Assembly: GCF_003050925.1 (NCBI RefSeq)
Contig: NZ_QAOV01000004.1
Span: 248,001-312,000, forward strand
Direction of reading: 5' to 3'
Length of the DNA: 64,000 nt
Origin: Pseudomonas sp. GV085
GTDB taxonomy: Bacteria > Pseudomonadota > Gammaproteobacteria > Pseudomonadales > Pseudomonadaceae
Shown: positions 54,967 through 63,604 of the stretch, piece after piece
Layout: each line of letters starts with the position of its first letter
How positions within the stretch are numbered: the stretch's first letter is position 1
Program-made: the position numbers and the translations under genes
Notes under the pieces: generated by a model
What the model was told of the DNA's origin: nothing
Databases searched by the model: none
Seen by the model: the letters and a program-made list of their open reading frames with translations, nothing else

Positions 54967-54988
54967 AAATCAGCAGCCTGATCGGATG

Positions 54989-55016
54989 AAAAAAGCGCCC
55001 ATCCAGAGATGGGCGC
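54989..55016 (-). terminator. Attenuating hairpin between aotJ and aotQ
   Basis: On the minus strand GCGCCCAT and ATGGGCGC pair around a six-base loop and are followed by TTTTTT. The location directly after the binding-protein gene and before the permease genes is typical of partial terminators that set a higher level of the periplasmic component. Confidence 0.85.
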
Positions 55017-55022
55017 CGGGCA

Positions 55023-55805
55023 TTATTTGCCGCTGTACAGATTCAGATCGCCAAAGTGTTTCTTCTGAATGGTGGCGTAGGTGCCATCATCGTGTAACGC
55101 TTTGATACCTTTATCCAAAAGTGCTTTCAGCTCGGTGTTACCTTTCTTAATACCGACCGCTGTTTTGGCCGGCAGCAGTTCATTGTCGACCGGCTTGCTG
55201 ACTTCGTAGTCGGCACCCTGTGGCGACTTCAGGAAGCCCAGTTCGGCTTGCAGCATGTCCTGGATCCCTGCATCGAGACGACCGGAAGTCAAGTCAGCGT
55301 AGACCTGATCCTGGTTGGCGTAGGCCTGGGTTTTTACGCCGGCCTTGTCCAGAATGGCTTTGGCATAGGCTTCCTGAATGGTGCCTTGTTCGTAGCCGAC
55401 GGTTTTGCCCTTGAGGGACGCGACGTCTGCGGTCACGCCGGAACCTTTCTTGGACACGTAAGCGGTTGGGCCGGAAAACAGCTCGCTGGAGAAGTCGATG
55501 ACTTTTTCACGGGCCGGGGTTACGGTCATCGACGAGATCACACCGTCGAATTTATTGGCTTTGAGACCGGGAATCATGCCATCGAAGTCACTTTCGACCC
55601 ACTTGCACTTGACCTTCAGTTCGGCGCAGATCGCGTTCCCCAGATCGATGTCGAAGCCTACCAGGCTGCCGTCGGCCGCTTTTGACTCGAACGGTGCGTA
55701 AGAAGGGTCAACGCCGAAACGCAGTTCTTTGTACTCCTTCGCCATGGCGGAGCCAGCGGCCATGCACAACGCCAGTGCAGAAAGGGTCAGCAATGCTTTT
55801 TTCAT
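55023..55805 (-). CDS. aotJ: Arginine/ornithine periplasmic binding protein
   Basis: The 260-residue protein has a signal peptide (MKKALLTLSALALCMAAGSA, cleaved after AMA) and a family 3 solute-binding domain: YAPFESKAADGSLVGFDIDLGNAICAEL, the ligand-contacting FDGVISSMTVTPAREKVIDFS, and YEQGT. It is the first gene of the aot operon. The 225-base gap to the ligase gene upstream holds its promoter; no other gene is seen there. Confidence 0.93.
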   Translation of the reverse strand: MKKALLTLSALALCMAAGSAMAKEYKELRFGVDPSYAPFESKAADGSLVGFDIDLGNAICAELKVKCKWVESDFDGMIPGLKANKFDGVISSMTVTPAREKVIDFSSELFSGPTAYVSKKGSGVTADVASLKGKTVGYEQGTIQEAYAKAILDKAGVKTQAYANQDQVYADLTSGRLDAGIQDMLQAELGFLKSPQGADYEVSKPVDNELLPAKTAVGIKKGNTELKALLDKGIKALHDDGTYATIQKKHFGDLNLYSGK

Positions 55806-56030
55806 TATTCAATCCCTAAAACCAATATGAGCGCTTGTGGCGCAGAATTATTGTTACTGGAAAGCGTAAGACCTGTTGAAAGTAGCAATTTCCGAACCAG
55901 AGTGCCGAACAAGCGTTTTAAAAGGTGTCTGGAAATAGCCGGAGACAGATTTATGCACGAAAACGGGCGCAGGGAAATGGCCGCACCCGTTCGACTCAAA
56001 AAGAAAAAATTTTGAGGATAAAAAGAAGGC

Positions 56031-57701
56031 TCAGCCGAGCAGATTTTGCAGGGTCGTCAAACTGTCGGCTTCGTCGACCGACTTGTCCTTGCGCCAGCGC
56101 AAGATGCGCGGAAAACGCACGGCAATGCCACTTTCGTGACGGTGGGAGAGGGCGATCCCCTCGAAACCCAATTCAAACACCAGGCTCGGCTGGACGCTGC
56201 TCACTGGGCCGATTTTTTCCACCGTGGTCTTGCGCACGATGCTGTCGACCTGGCGGATTTCGTCATCGCTCAACCCTGAATGCGCTTTGGCGAACGGCAC
56301 CAGGGAACGTTCGCTGGCGTCTGGCGGGCCGTCCCACACGGCGAACGTGTAATCGCTGTAGAGGCTGGCCCGGCGTCCTTGCCCCCGTTGCGCATGGATC
56401 AGCACGGCGTCAACGCTGAAAGGGTCGACTTTCCATTTCCACCACGCACCCAGGTCCTTGGTCCGGCCGACGCCGTACAGGGCATCGCGTGGCTTGAGCA
56501 TCAGGCCTTCGACACCGAGGGCGCGGGATGTCTCGCGCTGGCGGGCGAGGTCGAGCCACGTGTCGCCGGTCACCAATGGCGAGAGGCGCAACCGCGGATT
56601 GGCACAGTCACTGGTCACCCGTTCCAGTTGCGCGCGTCGCTCGGCCTGACGCCGGTTGCGCCAGTCTTCACCCTGCCATTCGAGCAAATCGAAGGCGATT
56701 AACACGACTGGCACTTCTTCGAGGATTTTCCGGTCCAGGGTTTTGCGAACGATGCGTTGTTGCAGGAGGGCGAAAGGTTGCGCCGCGGGTTGAAACACCT
56801 TGTCGATGGCGGTTGCTGCAGATTTCCAGGCGACGATCTCGCCGTCGATCACCGTTCCGTCGGGAAGGCTCAGAAATAAGCTGTCCAGTTCAGGGAAGCG
56901 TTCGGTCACCAGCCCTTCACCCCGCGACCAGATCCACAGTCGCCCTTCGCGCTTGATCACCTGGGCGCGGATACCATCCCATTTCCATTCCGCTTGCCAG
57001 TGCTGGGCAGGGCCGAGCAGGGCTTCGAATTGCTCCACGGGTGGCGACAAGACGTGGGCGAGGAAAAACGGGTAGGGCTGGCCACCACGCTGGGCGCGTT
57101 CATCCCGGGATTCGGCGGCGATCAATTTTAAGTAGCGGGTGGCACTGGGGCGATGGGTCTGGTCGGTGTAACCCACCATGCGCTGGGCCACACGTTTGCA
57201 GTCCAGGTGAGCCATGGCTGCCAGGGCACGGGTCACCAATAACCTGGACACCACGACGCGCAAGCTGCCGGTGATCAGTTTGATGCAGACCATCAGGCTC
57301 GGACCGTCCAGTTGCGTCCACAGCGCCGGTAATCGTCGAGCGAGGGACTGCTCTGTTTCGCCGCGCAGTGGCAGCAATTTGTCCTCGATCCACGCGGCCA
57401 GCCCGTCGGTCGAATGATGCGACGCTTGCGGTACAACCAGCGAAATGGTTTCCGCGAGATCACCGACTGCCTGGTAACTCTCTTCGAACAGCCATTGCGG
57501 CAAACCGGAAAACGCCACGGCCAATTCGCGCAGGACCCGTACCGGCACCAATTGCCGGGGGCGTCCCCCTGACAGAAAGTACAACGCCCAGGCAGCATCT
57601 TCCGGCCTGGCCTGGGCGAAGTAGTTTTGCAATGCCGCCAGTCTGGCGTTGTTCGAGGTGCACGTGTCCAGTTCGGTATACAGTTCGGCGAACGCCTTCA
57701 T
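56031..57701 (-). CDS. ATP-dependent DNA ligase (Lhr/LigB-associated repair type)
   Basis: The 556-residue protein has an N-terminal DNA-binding domain, the adenylation motif WKWDGIRAQVI (nucleophile Lys), downstream motifs GEIVAWK and VEGLMLKPRDALY, and a C-terminal OB domain (WWKWKVDPFSVDAVLI). It belongs to the bacterial ligases paired with an exonuclease, an Lhr-type helicase and a phosphoesterase. Its start overlaps the exonuclease stop by four bases. The helicase and phosphoesterase genes, usually next, are absent; aotJ follows instead. Confidence 0.92.
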   Translation of the reverse strand: MKAFAELYTELDTCTSNNARLAALQNYFAQARPEDAAWALYFLSGGRPRQLVPVRVLRELAVAFSGLPQWLFEESYQAVGDLAETISLVVPQASHHSTDGLAAWIEDKLLPLRGETEQSLARRLPALWTQLDGPSLMVCIKLITGSLRVVVSRLLVTRALAAMAHLDCKRVAQRMVGYTDQTHRPSATRYLKLIAAESRDERAQRGGQPYPFFLAHVLSPPVEQFEALLGPAQHWQAEWKWDGIRAQVIKREGRLWIWSRGEGLVTERFPELDSLFLSLPDGTVIDGEIVAWKSAATAIDKVFQPAAQPFALLQQRIVRKTLDRKILEEVPVVLIAFDLLEWQGEDWRNRRQAERRAQLERVTSDCANPRLRLSPLVTGDTWLDLARQRETSRALGVEGLMLKPRDALYGVGRTKDLGAWWKWKVDPFSVDAVLIHAQRGQGRRASLYSDYTFAVWDGPPDASERSLVPFAKAHSGLSDDEIRQVDSIVRKTTVEKIGPVSSVQPSLVFELGFEGIALSHRHESGIAVRFPRILRWRKDKSVDEADSLTTLQNLLG

Positions 57702-58750
57702 GGCAGCATCTCGGCAGGCTCGGCAGGCTCGGCAGGCTCGGCTTCGGCGATGACCACATCCTCTTCGTGATCACCGTATTGGGTATTGAACGCCATGGCC
57801 TCGAGCCCCTGCTCGCGCAGATGGCGTACCAGTGCGCCGGCCGATCCATCGGTCACCATGATCCGCTCAGCGCCAGTCTGTTCGATGGCCCAGAGCAGGC
57901 CGGGCCAGTCGGCGTGGTCGGACAGCACGAAGCCACGGTCCACACCGCGCTGCCGACGCATGCCACGCAAGCGCATCCAGCCACTGGCGAAGCCATCGCT
58001 GTAATCGCCGAAGCGACGCATCCAGCTGCTGTTCGCCGTTGAAGGGGGGGCGAGCACCAGCGCCTTGCGCATCAGCGGGTCGCTCTTTTTTACGTCGGCG
58101 GCATGAGTCGTGGGCGGCAGATAAACCCCCGCTTCGCGGTAGATCTCGTTGATGGATTCGACGGCGCCATGCACCAGAATGGGACCGAGTCGTGCGTCGA
58201 TGCCATGGAGAATGCGCTGGGCCTTGCCGAGGGAATAACAGAACAGCACGCTGGCTTTTTCGACAGCCGCATTGGCCTGCCACCATTGATCGATCTCGGC
58301 AAACACCTGTGCCTGGGGTTGCCAGCGGTAGATCGGCAGGCCAAAGGTCGAGCCGGTGATGAAGGTGTCGCAGCGTACCGGTTCAAACGGCGCGCAAGTG
58401 CCGTCGGGCTCGATCTTGTAGTCCCCGGATGCGACCCAGACTTGTGCGCCGTATTCCAGGCGTACTTGCGCCGAGCCGAGCACATGGCCGGCGGGATGAA
58501 AACTGAGGCGCACGCCTCGATGCAGCAGGCGCTCGCCATAGCGCAGGGTCTGCAGGTTGATGTTCTGGCCCAGTCGCGTGCGCAGGATGGCCTCGCCGGG
58601 CGCTGCCGCCAGGTAATGCTGATTGCCGGCGCGGGCATGATCGTCGTGGGCGTGGGTGATCACGGCGCGTTCGACCGGCCGCCACGGGTCGATGTAGAAG
58701 TCGCCGGCGGGGCAGTACAAACCTTCGGGGCGCGAGATAACAAGGTCCAT
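57698..58750 (-). CDS. Ligase-associated metallo-beta-lactamase-fold exonuclease
   Basis: The 350-residue MBL/beta-CASP protein has HAHDDHARAGN (HxHxDH metal motif) near residue 35, the HPAGHVLGSAQV motif, and GDYK. It is the exonuclease partner of the neighbouring ATP-dependent ligase. The C-terminus reads AEPAEPAEPAEMLP, encoded by a 9-base tandem repeat at about 57711-57737. No DEXH helicase or phosphoesterase gene is adjacent. Confidence 0.92.
   Translation of the reverse strand: MDLVISRPEGLYCPAGDFYIDPWRPVERAVITHAHDDHARAGNQHYLAAAPGEAILRTRLGQNINLQTLRYGERLLHRGVRLSFHPAGHVLGSAQVRLEYGAQVWVASGDYKIEPDGTCAPFEPVRCDTFITGSTFGLPIYRWQPQAQVFAEIDQWWQANAAVEKASVLFCYSLGKAQRILHGIDARLGPILVHGAVESINEIYREAGVYLPPTTHAADVKKSDPLMRKALVLAPPSTANSSWMRRFGDYSDGFASGWMRLRGMRRQRGVDRGFVLSDHADWPGLLWAIEQTGAERIMVTDGSAGALVRHLREQGLEAMAFNTQYGDHEEDVVIAEAEPAEPAEPAEMLP
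57711..57737. repeat. 9-base tandem repeat at the end of the exonuclease gene
   Basis: Three consecutive TCGGCAGGC units are followed by a partial fourth, encoding the Ala-Glu-Pro repeats at the exonuclease C-terminus just before the ligase start. Confidence 0.85.
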
Positions 58751-58839
58751 TTCGTTACCGGAGTGGAGGGGCTTGTCAGCTATGAGGTTGGCGTGTGGCG
58801 AGAAGTTCTATTTGTTTTTGGGGGGATTAATAACATCCC

Positions 58840-58893
58840 CTGTGGGAGATTCTATGGTTGAGGGAAAGCCCTCAACCATAGAATCTCCCACAG
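58840..58893. repeat. Perfect 25-bp inverted repeat downstream of the acylase gene
   Basis: The left arm begins CTGTGGGAGATTCTATGG and continues to GAGGG (58840-58864). A four-base AAAG spacer follows, and the right arm (58869-58893) is its exact reverse complement. Outside the arms CCCC and GGGG could extend the stem after a small bulge. It lies 13 bases beyond the acylase stop. The ends (CTGTGGGAG/CTCCCACAG) resemble the outer bases of the GTGGGAG REP class, but the interior is unrelated to REP cores seen elsewhere here. Confidence 0.92.
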
Positions 58894-58906
58894 ATAGGGG
58901 GCGTGG

Positions 58907-61357
58907 TTATTTGCCGGGCGTCAGCGTCAACCGTGCCTTGCCATAGGCGTTGTCGAAGTTCTGCGGCTGCATCGGCAGGCTCATGTACTGGCCCTTGAGC
59001 CACGGTTCGATGCCGTTGAGGTAGTTAGGGCTGACCGGGTTGCCGGATTGGCCGGTGCCGTTTTGCGCCATCAGCGGTTCGGACTGGCCGAAGTCGACGA
59101 TAAACCGCATGGCTGGCGCCAGCGTAGTGTTGAAGTCCTGGCCCCAGGCGAAGGCGGCGGTATTGAGCGTGGTGTGATCGCCACCGGCCGGCAGCGGTCC
59201 GCGTACGGTCTGGCCGCTGCTGTTCTTCCATTCATAGCGGTGCAGTTTGCCCCACTGCCAGGCCTTGTGATCACTGCCCAATTGGCTGTCGCCTGCGCTG
59301 ATCGCCGCGGCGAGGCTGCGAGCGAGGATCACCGGTTTGTCTTCTTTCTGCGCGGTGCGCACGTCATCCCAGAACGGGCTGTCTTCACGCCCGAGCAAGT
59401 GATCGGCCTGGGCCGCGTAGGAAAGCTTGCCGTTGGCGACAAAGGCCTTCCATGCCGGGCTGCTTTCCGGGCCCAGTTCATCGAGGAAGATCTGCCGGGT
59501 GCTTTCCTGCAGGAACAGTTCGTAGATTGCCGCATCGGTGGAGGTCGGGCCGAGCTTGCCGTCGAACGCCATCAGGCGGCTGTAGGCCTCGTGTGCCTTG
59601 GCACGATCTGCCGCCGGCAAGGCGTCCATGGCTTGTTTGAGCGGCTGGGTCATGCCCGGCGCTTCAAACATTTTCTTCAGCTTGGCAGCGAAGGTAGTGG
59701 TCTGGTCGTATTGCATGGCGATCAGGCTGCGGCTGTCGTGTTTGCCTGCGCCGGCCAGTTCGGCCAGGCGCTCGCCGCGCTCCGGAGCGGCCCAGGAATT
59801 TGACAGCTGCATGCCGTAGCCATGGGGAATGACCCGCTGGTTGGCGGTGCCGAGCCAGCCCTGGGCAGGGTCCTGATCGTACGGGTGCAGCATCGGGTCG
59901 GCGTAACCGTCCCAATCGTATCGACCTTCCCAGCCCGGCGAGGGCAACAGGCCTTCGCCTTCGCGGCGGTTCGGGTAACGACCGGTGACTTGCCAGCCGA
60001 TGTGGCTTGCGTCGGCAAACACCAGGTTCAGCGCGATGGCGCGGATTTCTCGGCTGGCATCCGAGGCTTTCTCGACGCTCTGGGCGCGGGACAGGTCAAA
60101 GAACGCGTCCAGGGTCTTGTCATCGGTGAAGTTCGGTGCCTGCAAGGCCAGGCCGAAACCATTGGCCAGCGTGGTGCCCTGGGCGCTATTGAGCAGCGGG
60201 CCATGGCGGGTTTCGTACACCGCTTCGCGAATCGACCGCTGGCCTTTGACGAAATAGGTTTCGTTGCGCACGATCGCCGGCTGCCACTTCCCGGCGTTTT
60301 CGTAGGTGAGCCCGTTGCCCTGGCGTTTGATCTTCTCCAGGAACAGGTCCTGGTTGTCACCCGTCACGGACGTCACGCTCCACGCTACCTTGCCGTTGAA
60401 ACCACCGAGCACCATTGGCAGACCGGCGATGGTCACGCCGGATGCCTGATATTTCGGCGCGCGAATCTGCACGTAACTGAACAGCGAAGGCACGCCCAGC
60501 GGGCCGTGACTGTCACTGGCCAGCAGGCTCTTGCCGCTGCGGCTGCGTTGCGGGGCGATGGCCCAGTTGTTCGACGAGGTGGCGCCGAGCAGGTTCAGGT
60601 CCGACAGTTGCCCGGTGGCCTTGCCGAGTTCGGCCAGCCCCGGCACTTGCCCGTTGAGTTTGATGCCTTGCAGTTTTTCGCTTTCGCCGACCGGCAGTTT
60701 TTCGTCGGGAGCTGACGGCGTCAGCCACGCCAGTTTGTCGGTGGTGACGGTCTGGGCCAGTACCAGTGTGGAAATTTCTTCCGGCAGGTTGGTCGACTGG
60801 CTGAAGTTCAACAGGCAGAAAATCAGCGCCGAATCTTCCGGTTGCCAGTATTCAGGCTGGTACCCGGAGGCCGCGAGGTCCGCCGGCAGTTTGTCGCGGT
60901 AGCGGAAAAGGTAGGCGTTGACGCCGCGCGCATAGACCTCGAAGAAGCGCTTGAGACGCGGCGAAGAGGCCTTGTACAACTCGCCAGCACTTTTCTTCAG
61001 GTTGACCGCCCGCATGTAACGGTCGGCATCCAGCAGGTCGGCGCCGTGCATCTCGGCCAAACGGCCCTGGGCCAGCAGGCGCAGGGTGACCATCTGCGTG
61101 ATGCGGTCGCTGGCATGCACGTAGCCGAGGGTGAAGAGCGCGTCGTGGAAGCTGTTGCTTTCGATCAGCGGCATGCCCATGGCATTGCGGCGCACCGAAA
61201 CGTTCTGCGCCAGGCCCTTGAGCGGTTGCACGCCGGAGGTCGGCGGGAGGGTGTCCTGGGCGTTGAAGTTCTGACAACCGGTCAGGCTCAAGGCACCGGC
61301 CACTGCTGCGGCAACGCCGAACCGGGGTAGAAAATGAGTAAGGGCTGGCGAGGCCAT
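58907..61357 (-). CDS. quiP: Acyl-homoserine-lactone acylase QuiP-like (Ntn hydrolase)
   Basis: The 816-residue protein has a signal peptide with a possible lipobox (LTGC, Cys28) and the penicillin-acylase fold. The conserved self-processing site is in [15 protein letters not shown], with Ser262 the expected N-terminal nucleophile of the beta chain after autocleavage. Overall it follows QuiP of P. aeruginosa (PA1032), which deacylates long-chain acyl-homoserine lactones. Start [11 protein letters not shown] is chosen over a 23-codon extension. Substrate is inferred from the family. Confidence 0.88.
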   Translation of the reverse strand: MASPALTHFLPRFGVAAAVAGALSLTGCQNFNAQDTLPPTSGVQPLKGLAQNVSVRRNAMGMPLIESNSFHDALFTLGYVHASDRITQMVTLRLLAQGRLAEMHGADLLDADRYMRAVNLKKSAGELYKASSPRLKRFFEVYARGVNAYLFRYRDKLPADLAASGYQPEYWQPEDSALIFCLLNFSQSTNLPEEISTLVLAQTVTTDKLAWLTPSAPDEKLPVGESEKLQGIKLNGQVPGLAELGKATGQLSDLNLLGATSSNNWAIAPQRSRSGKSLLASDSHGPLGVPSLFSYVQIRAPKYQASGVTIAGLPMVLGGFNGKVAWSVTSVTGDNQDLFLEKIKRQGNGLTYENAGKWQPAIVRNETYFVKGQRSIREAVYETRHGPLLNSAQGTTLANGFGLALQAPNFTDDKTLDAFFDLSRAQSVEKASDASREIRAIALNLVFADASHIGWQVTGRYPNRREGEGLLPSPGWEGRYDWDGYADPMLHPYDQDPAQGWLGTANQRVIPHGYGMQLSNSWAAPERGERLAELAGAGKHDSRSLIAMQYDQTTTFAAKLKKMFEAPGMTQPLKQAMDALPAADRAKAHEAYSRLMAFDGKLGPTSTDAAIYELFLQESTRQIFLDELGPESSPAWKAFVANGKLSYAAQADHLLGREDSPFWDDVRTAQKEDKPVILARSLAAAISAGDSQLGSDHKAWQWGKLHRYEWKNSSGQTVRGPLPAGGDHTTLNTAAFAWGQDFNTTLAPAMRFIVDFGQSEPLMAQNGTGQSGNPVSPNYLNGIEPWLKGQYMSLPMQPQNFDNAYGKARLTLTPGK

Positions 61358-61456
61358 GGCAAAGCTCCTGCGGGGGTGGTGGCGCAATAAAGGCGCTACG
61401 TTAGTGAGCAGGTGATGGCCGCGCAAGCGGGGTAAGAGGTTATTTCAGGATTTGTC

Positions 61457-61533
61457 AAAGATCGCAGCCTTCGGCAGCTCCTGTAGAGATACGCCGATCT
61501 CGCGCAGGAGCTGCCGAAGGCTGCGATCTTTTG
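61457..61533. repeat. REP inverted pair (GCTGCCGAAGG variant) upstream of the acylase gene
   Basis: Facing copies of the CGAAGG-variant unit lie between the divergent acylase and isochorismatase-fold genes, an unusual place for REPs, which normally follow genes. Confidence 0.88.
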
Positions 61534-61611
61534 ACACTCAACAGTGGCTTGCCAGCCGTAACTGGTGGTATTGAAGTGCGACACGCTCGACAATCCTGGA
61601 GAAAAGCCGGC

Positions 61612-62169
61612 ATGGAGCTCAAGACAAACGCGGCACTGATCATCATTGATCAACAAAAAGGCATCCTGCATCCCAGACTCGGCCGCCGGAATAATCCTCA
61701 GGCTGAAGCGCGCATGCTGGAATTGCTCGACCATTGGCGGCGCACGGTTCGGCCGGTGATCCATGTGCAGCACCTGTCCCGCTCGGAGGACTCAGTGTTC
61801 TGGCCGCAGCAGTCGGGGGTGGAGTTTCAGGAGCGGTTTCAGCCCATGGCCGGTGAACGCTTGATCCAGAAACAGGTGCCTGATGCGTTTTGTTCGACGG
61901 GGCTGGAGACTGAGTTGCGCGAGGCGGGGATCGGGCAATTGATCATCGTGGGTGTCGCGACCCACAACTCGGTGGAATCCACGGCGCGTAGCGCAGGCAA
62001 CCTGGGTTTTGATACCTGGGTGGCCGAGGATGCGTGCTTTACCTTCGACAAGGCTGACTTTTTCGGCCATGTCCATAGCGCCGAAGAGGTGCATGCGATG
62101 TCGCTGGGGAATTTGCAGGGGGAGTATGCGACGGTGGTCAGCACCGCATGTGTATTAAAGGCGGACTGA
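61612..62169 (+). CDS. Isochorismatase-fold hydrolase with Ser at the Cys position
   Basis: The 185-residue protein has the isochorismatase fold: D13 in LIIIDQQKG, K87 in RLIQKQVPDAF and the third catalytic position in VGVATHNSVESTARSAGNLGF. The usual Cys there (ATHxCVES) is Ser120. Members with NSVE[AS]T exist in databases and their activity is not settled. The ATG at 61612 follows GGAGAA. No pathway partner is adjacent. Confidence 0.82.
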   Translation: MELKTNAALIIIDQQKGILHPRLGRRNNPQAEARMLELLDHWRRTVRPVIHVQHLSRSEDSVFWPQQSGVEFQERFQPMAGERLIQKQVPDAFCSTGLETELREAGIGQLIIVGVATHNSVESTARSAGNLGFDTWVAEDACFTFDKADFFGHVHSAEEVHAMSLGNLQGEYATVVSTACVLKAD

Positions 62170-62175
62170 AAAACC

Positions 62176-62300
62176 TGTAGGAGCAGCCGGTCGACGCTCG
62201 ATTGCTCGCGATGGTGTGTCAGCTACACAGATGTCGACTGACAGTCCATCGCGTGCAAGGGAACTGCATCCACAGCACAGGTCTGCTCGCGAAGGCGATT
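62176..62300. repeat. Degenerate REP-like sequence
   Basis: TGTAGGAGC followed at a distance by ATTGCTCGCGATGG, and later TCTGCTCGCGAAGG, keep the ends of the GGAGCGAG-class REP, but the cores have decayed. The gap between the isochorismatase-fold gene and the SEC-C gene contains nothing else recognisable. Confidence 0.5.
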
Positions 62301-62331
62301 CAACAGGCGAAGCAAGCCTTCGCCCGAAGCA

Positions 62332-62544
62332 TCAAGCGCCGTGGCACTTCTTGAATTTCTTGCCGTTGCCGCATGGGCACGGATCGTTGCGGCCGACGTC
62401 TTTCAGGGCATTGCGCGCCGGTTCCTGGTGAGCGTGGCCGCAGTTCGGACCGTGGACATGGCCGTGGTCGTGATCATGGTGGTGATGGTCATGATCATGA
62501 TCGTGGTTGCAGTCAGGGCCGTGGACGTGGGGTTGCTGGGTCAT
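62332..62544 (-). CDS. Histidine-rich SEC-C motif protein
   Basis: The 70-residue protein has 15 His in residues 6-39, with two HVHGP[DN]C repeats flanking a run of Asp/His pairs, and a C-terminal SEC-C zinc motif ([13 protein letters not shown]). It is likely a small metal-binding protein (zinc, nickel or similar). The start overlaps the stop of the LEA-type lipoprotein gene by four bases, so they are one operon, and YchJ with two more SEC-C motifs lies just upstream. Confidence 0.85.
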   Translation of the reverse strand: MTQQPHVHGPDCNHDHDHDHHHHDHDHGHVHGPNCGHAHQEPARNALKDVGRNDPCPCGNGKKFKKCHGA

Positions 62545-63035
62545 CGGTGTTGCTCCGGAATTAAATCGGCGGCGATTATCACGCCATTGCGCGCCAGGTG
62601 CACGTAGTGGGCGATGAATATACCGGTTTCCAGTTCACCATCCAGACGATAGGGAATGGGTTGATCGGATTTTTTCAGCAGTTTGGCCAGATCACGGACC
62701 TTGGACCACAGGTTGGTGCGGATCGGCACCTTGAAGTAAGCGCTGTGCCTGGGGCCGATGGTGAACCAGTGTTCGTACTCGCCGTCGGCCAGCAGTATGT
62801 CACCCAGGTGAACGCGATACTCCAGACTGCGCACCGTCAGGTCGCTGTCGTTGGGGTTGTCGATGCGAAAGTGCAGGAGGAATTTCTGTTCCAGCAGTTT
62901 GGCGCTGACCACCTCGATCTTCACCAGATGGACCTCGGGGTCCGGCAAGTCGTCGTCGAACCACGATGTACAGCCGCCGAGTCCGAGTGTCAGGAACAAC
63001 ATCAGCAGATAGAGTGCGCCGTGGCGGATGATCAT
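62541..63035 (-). CDS. LEA type 2 family lipoprotein
   Basis: The 164-residue protein has a signal peptide and lipobox (LTLGLGGC). The remainder matches the LEA14/water-stress fold: a beta sandwich with [27 protein letters not shown] near the start. A GGGAGAAACACC leader supports the ATG at 63035; longer in-frame extension is REP-derived. It is lipid-anchored and of unknown function, co-transcribed with the His-rich SEC-C gene. Confidence 0.82.
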   Translation of the reverse strand: MIIRHGALYLLMLFLTLGLGGCTSWFDDDLPDPEVHLVKIEVVSAKLLEQKFLLHFRIDNPNDSDLTVRSLEYRVHLGDILLADGEYEHWFTIGPRHSAYFKVPIRTNLWSKVRDLAKLLKKSDQPIPYRLDGELETGIFIAHYVHLARNGVIIAADLIPEQHR

Positions 63036-63070
63036 CGTGGTGTTTCTCCCTTGAGCCCCGGTCCAGACCC

Positions 63071-63098
63071 AAAAGATCGCAGCCTTCGGCAGCTCCTG
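63071..63098. repeat. Single REP unit (GCTGCCGAAGG variant)
   Basis: A lone CGAAGG-variant unit sits in the gap between the lipoprotein gene and YchJ, without an inverted partner. Confidence 0.8.
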
Positions 63099-63123
63099 CG
63101 GGGGTGAACAGACATTCCATGTC

Positions 63124-63600
63124 CTAACTGCTGAAATAGCCTGCGCAACACTTCTTGAACTTCTGCCCACTCGCGCATGGGCAGGTGTCATTGCGTCCGG
63201 GCTTGAGCGGCACGGTGGGGTCGATGAAATACCAGCGCCCGGTGTTTTGCACAAATGACGAACGCTCGCGGTGGCTGTGCTCGCCATTACTGTCGTGCCA
63301 GCGTGCAGTGAAGGTCACGAAAGCGTGTTCAGGCTGGCCGCCCAGCACTTCGGAGCTTTCCACCTCAAGGCCCAGCCACGTACTTTGCGCGCTCCAGTCG
63401 CTGATCGATTGACGGTCCAGGCCGGCCTGTTGGGCGGGCAGGGTGGTGGCCACCAGATAGTCGACCAACCCCAGCACGTAGGCGCTGTAGCGCGAGCGCA
63501 TCAAGGCTTCGGCGCACGGCGCCGGGTGCCCGGCATGGTAGTGACCGCAGCAGGCGTCGAGCAGGGTGCCGCTGCCGCAAGGGCAAATGGGTGTACTCAT
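63124..63600 (-). CDS. YchJ family SEC-C protein
   Basis: The 158-residue protein has an N-terminal SEC-C ([14 protein letters not shown]) and a C-terminal SEC-C ([13 protein letters not shown]) around a UPF0225/NTF2-like domain ([20 protein letters not shown]). The function is unknown in E. coli YchJ. ATG at 63600 is chosen; the longer frame lacks family match. Together with the neighbouring His-rich SEC-C protein it gives three SEC-C motifs in 1.3 kb. Confidence 0.88.
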   Translation of the reverse strand: MSTPICPCGSGTLLDACCGHYHAGHPAPCAEALMRSRYSAYVLGLVDYLVATTLPAQQAGLDRQSISDWSAQSTWLGLEVESSEVLGGQPEHAFVTFTARWHDSNGEHSHRERSSFVQNTGRWYFIDPTVPLKPGRNDTCPCASGQKFKKCCAGYFSS

Positions 63601-63604
63601 TGCA

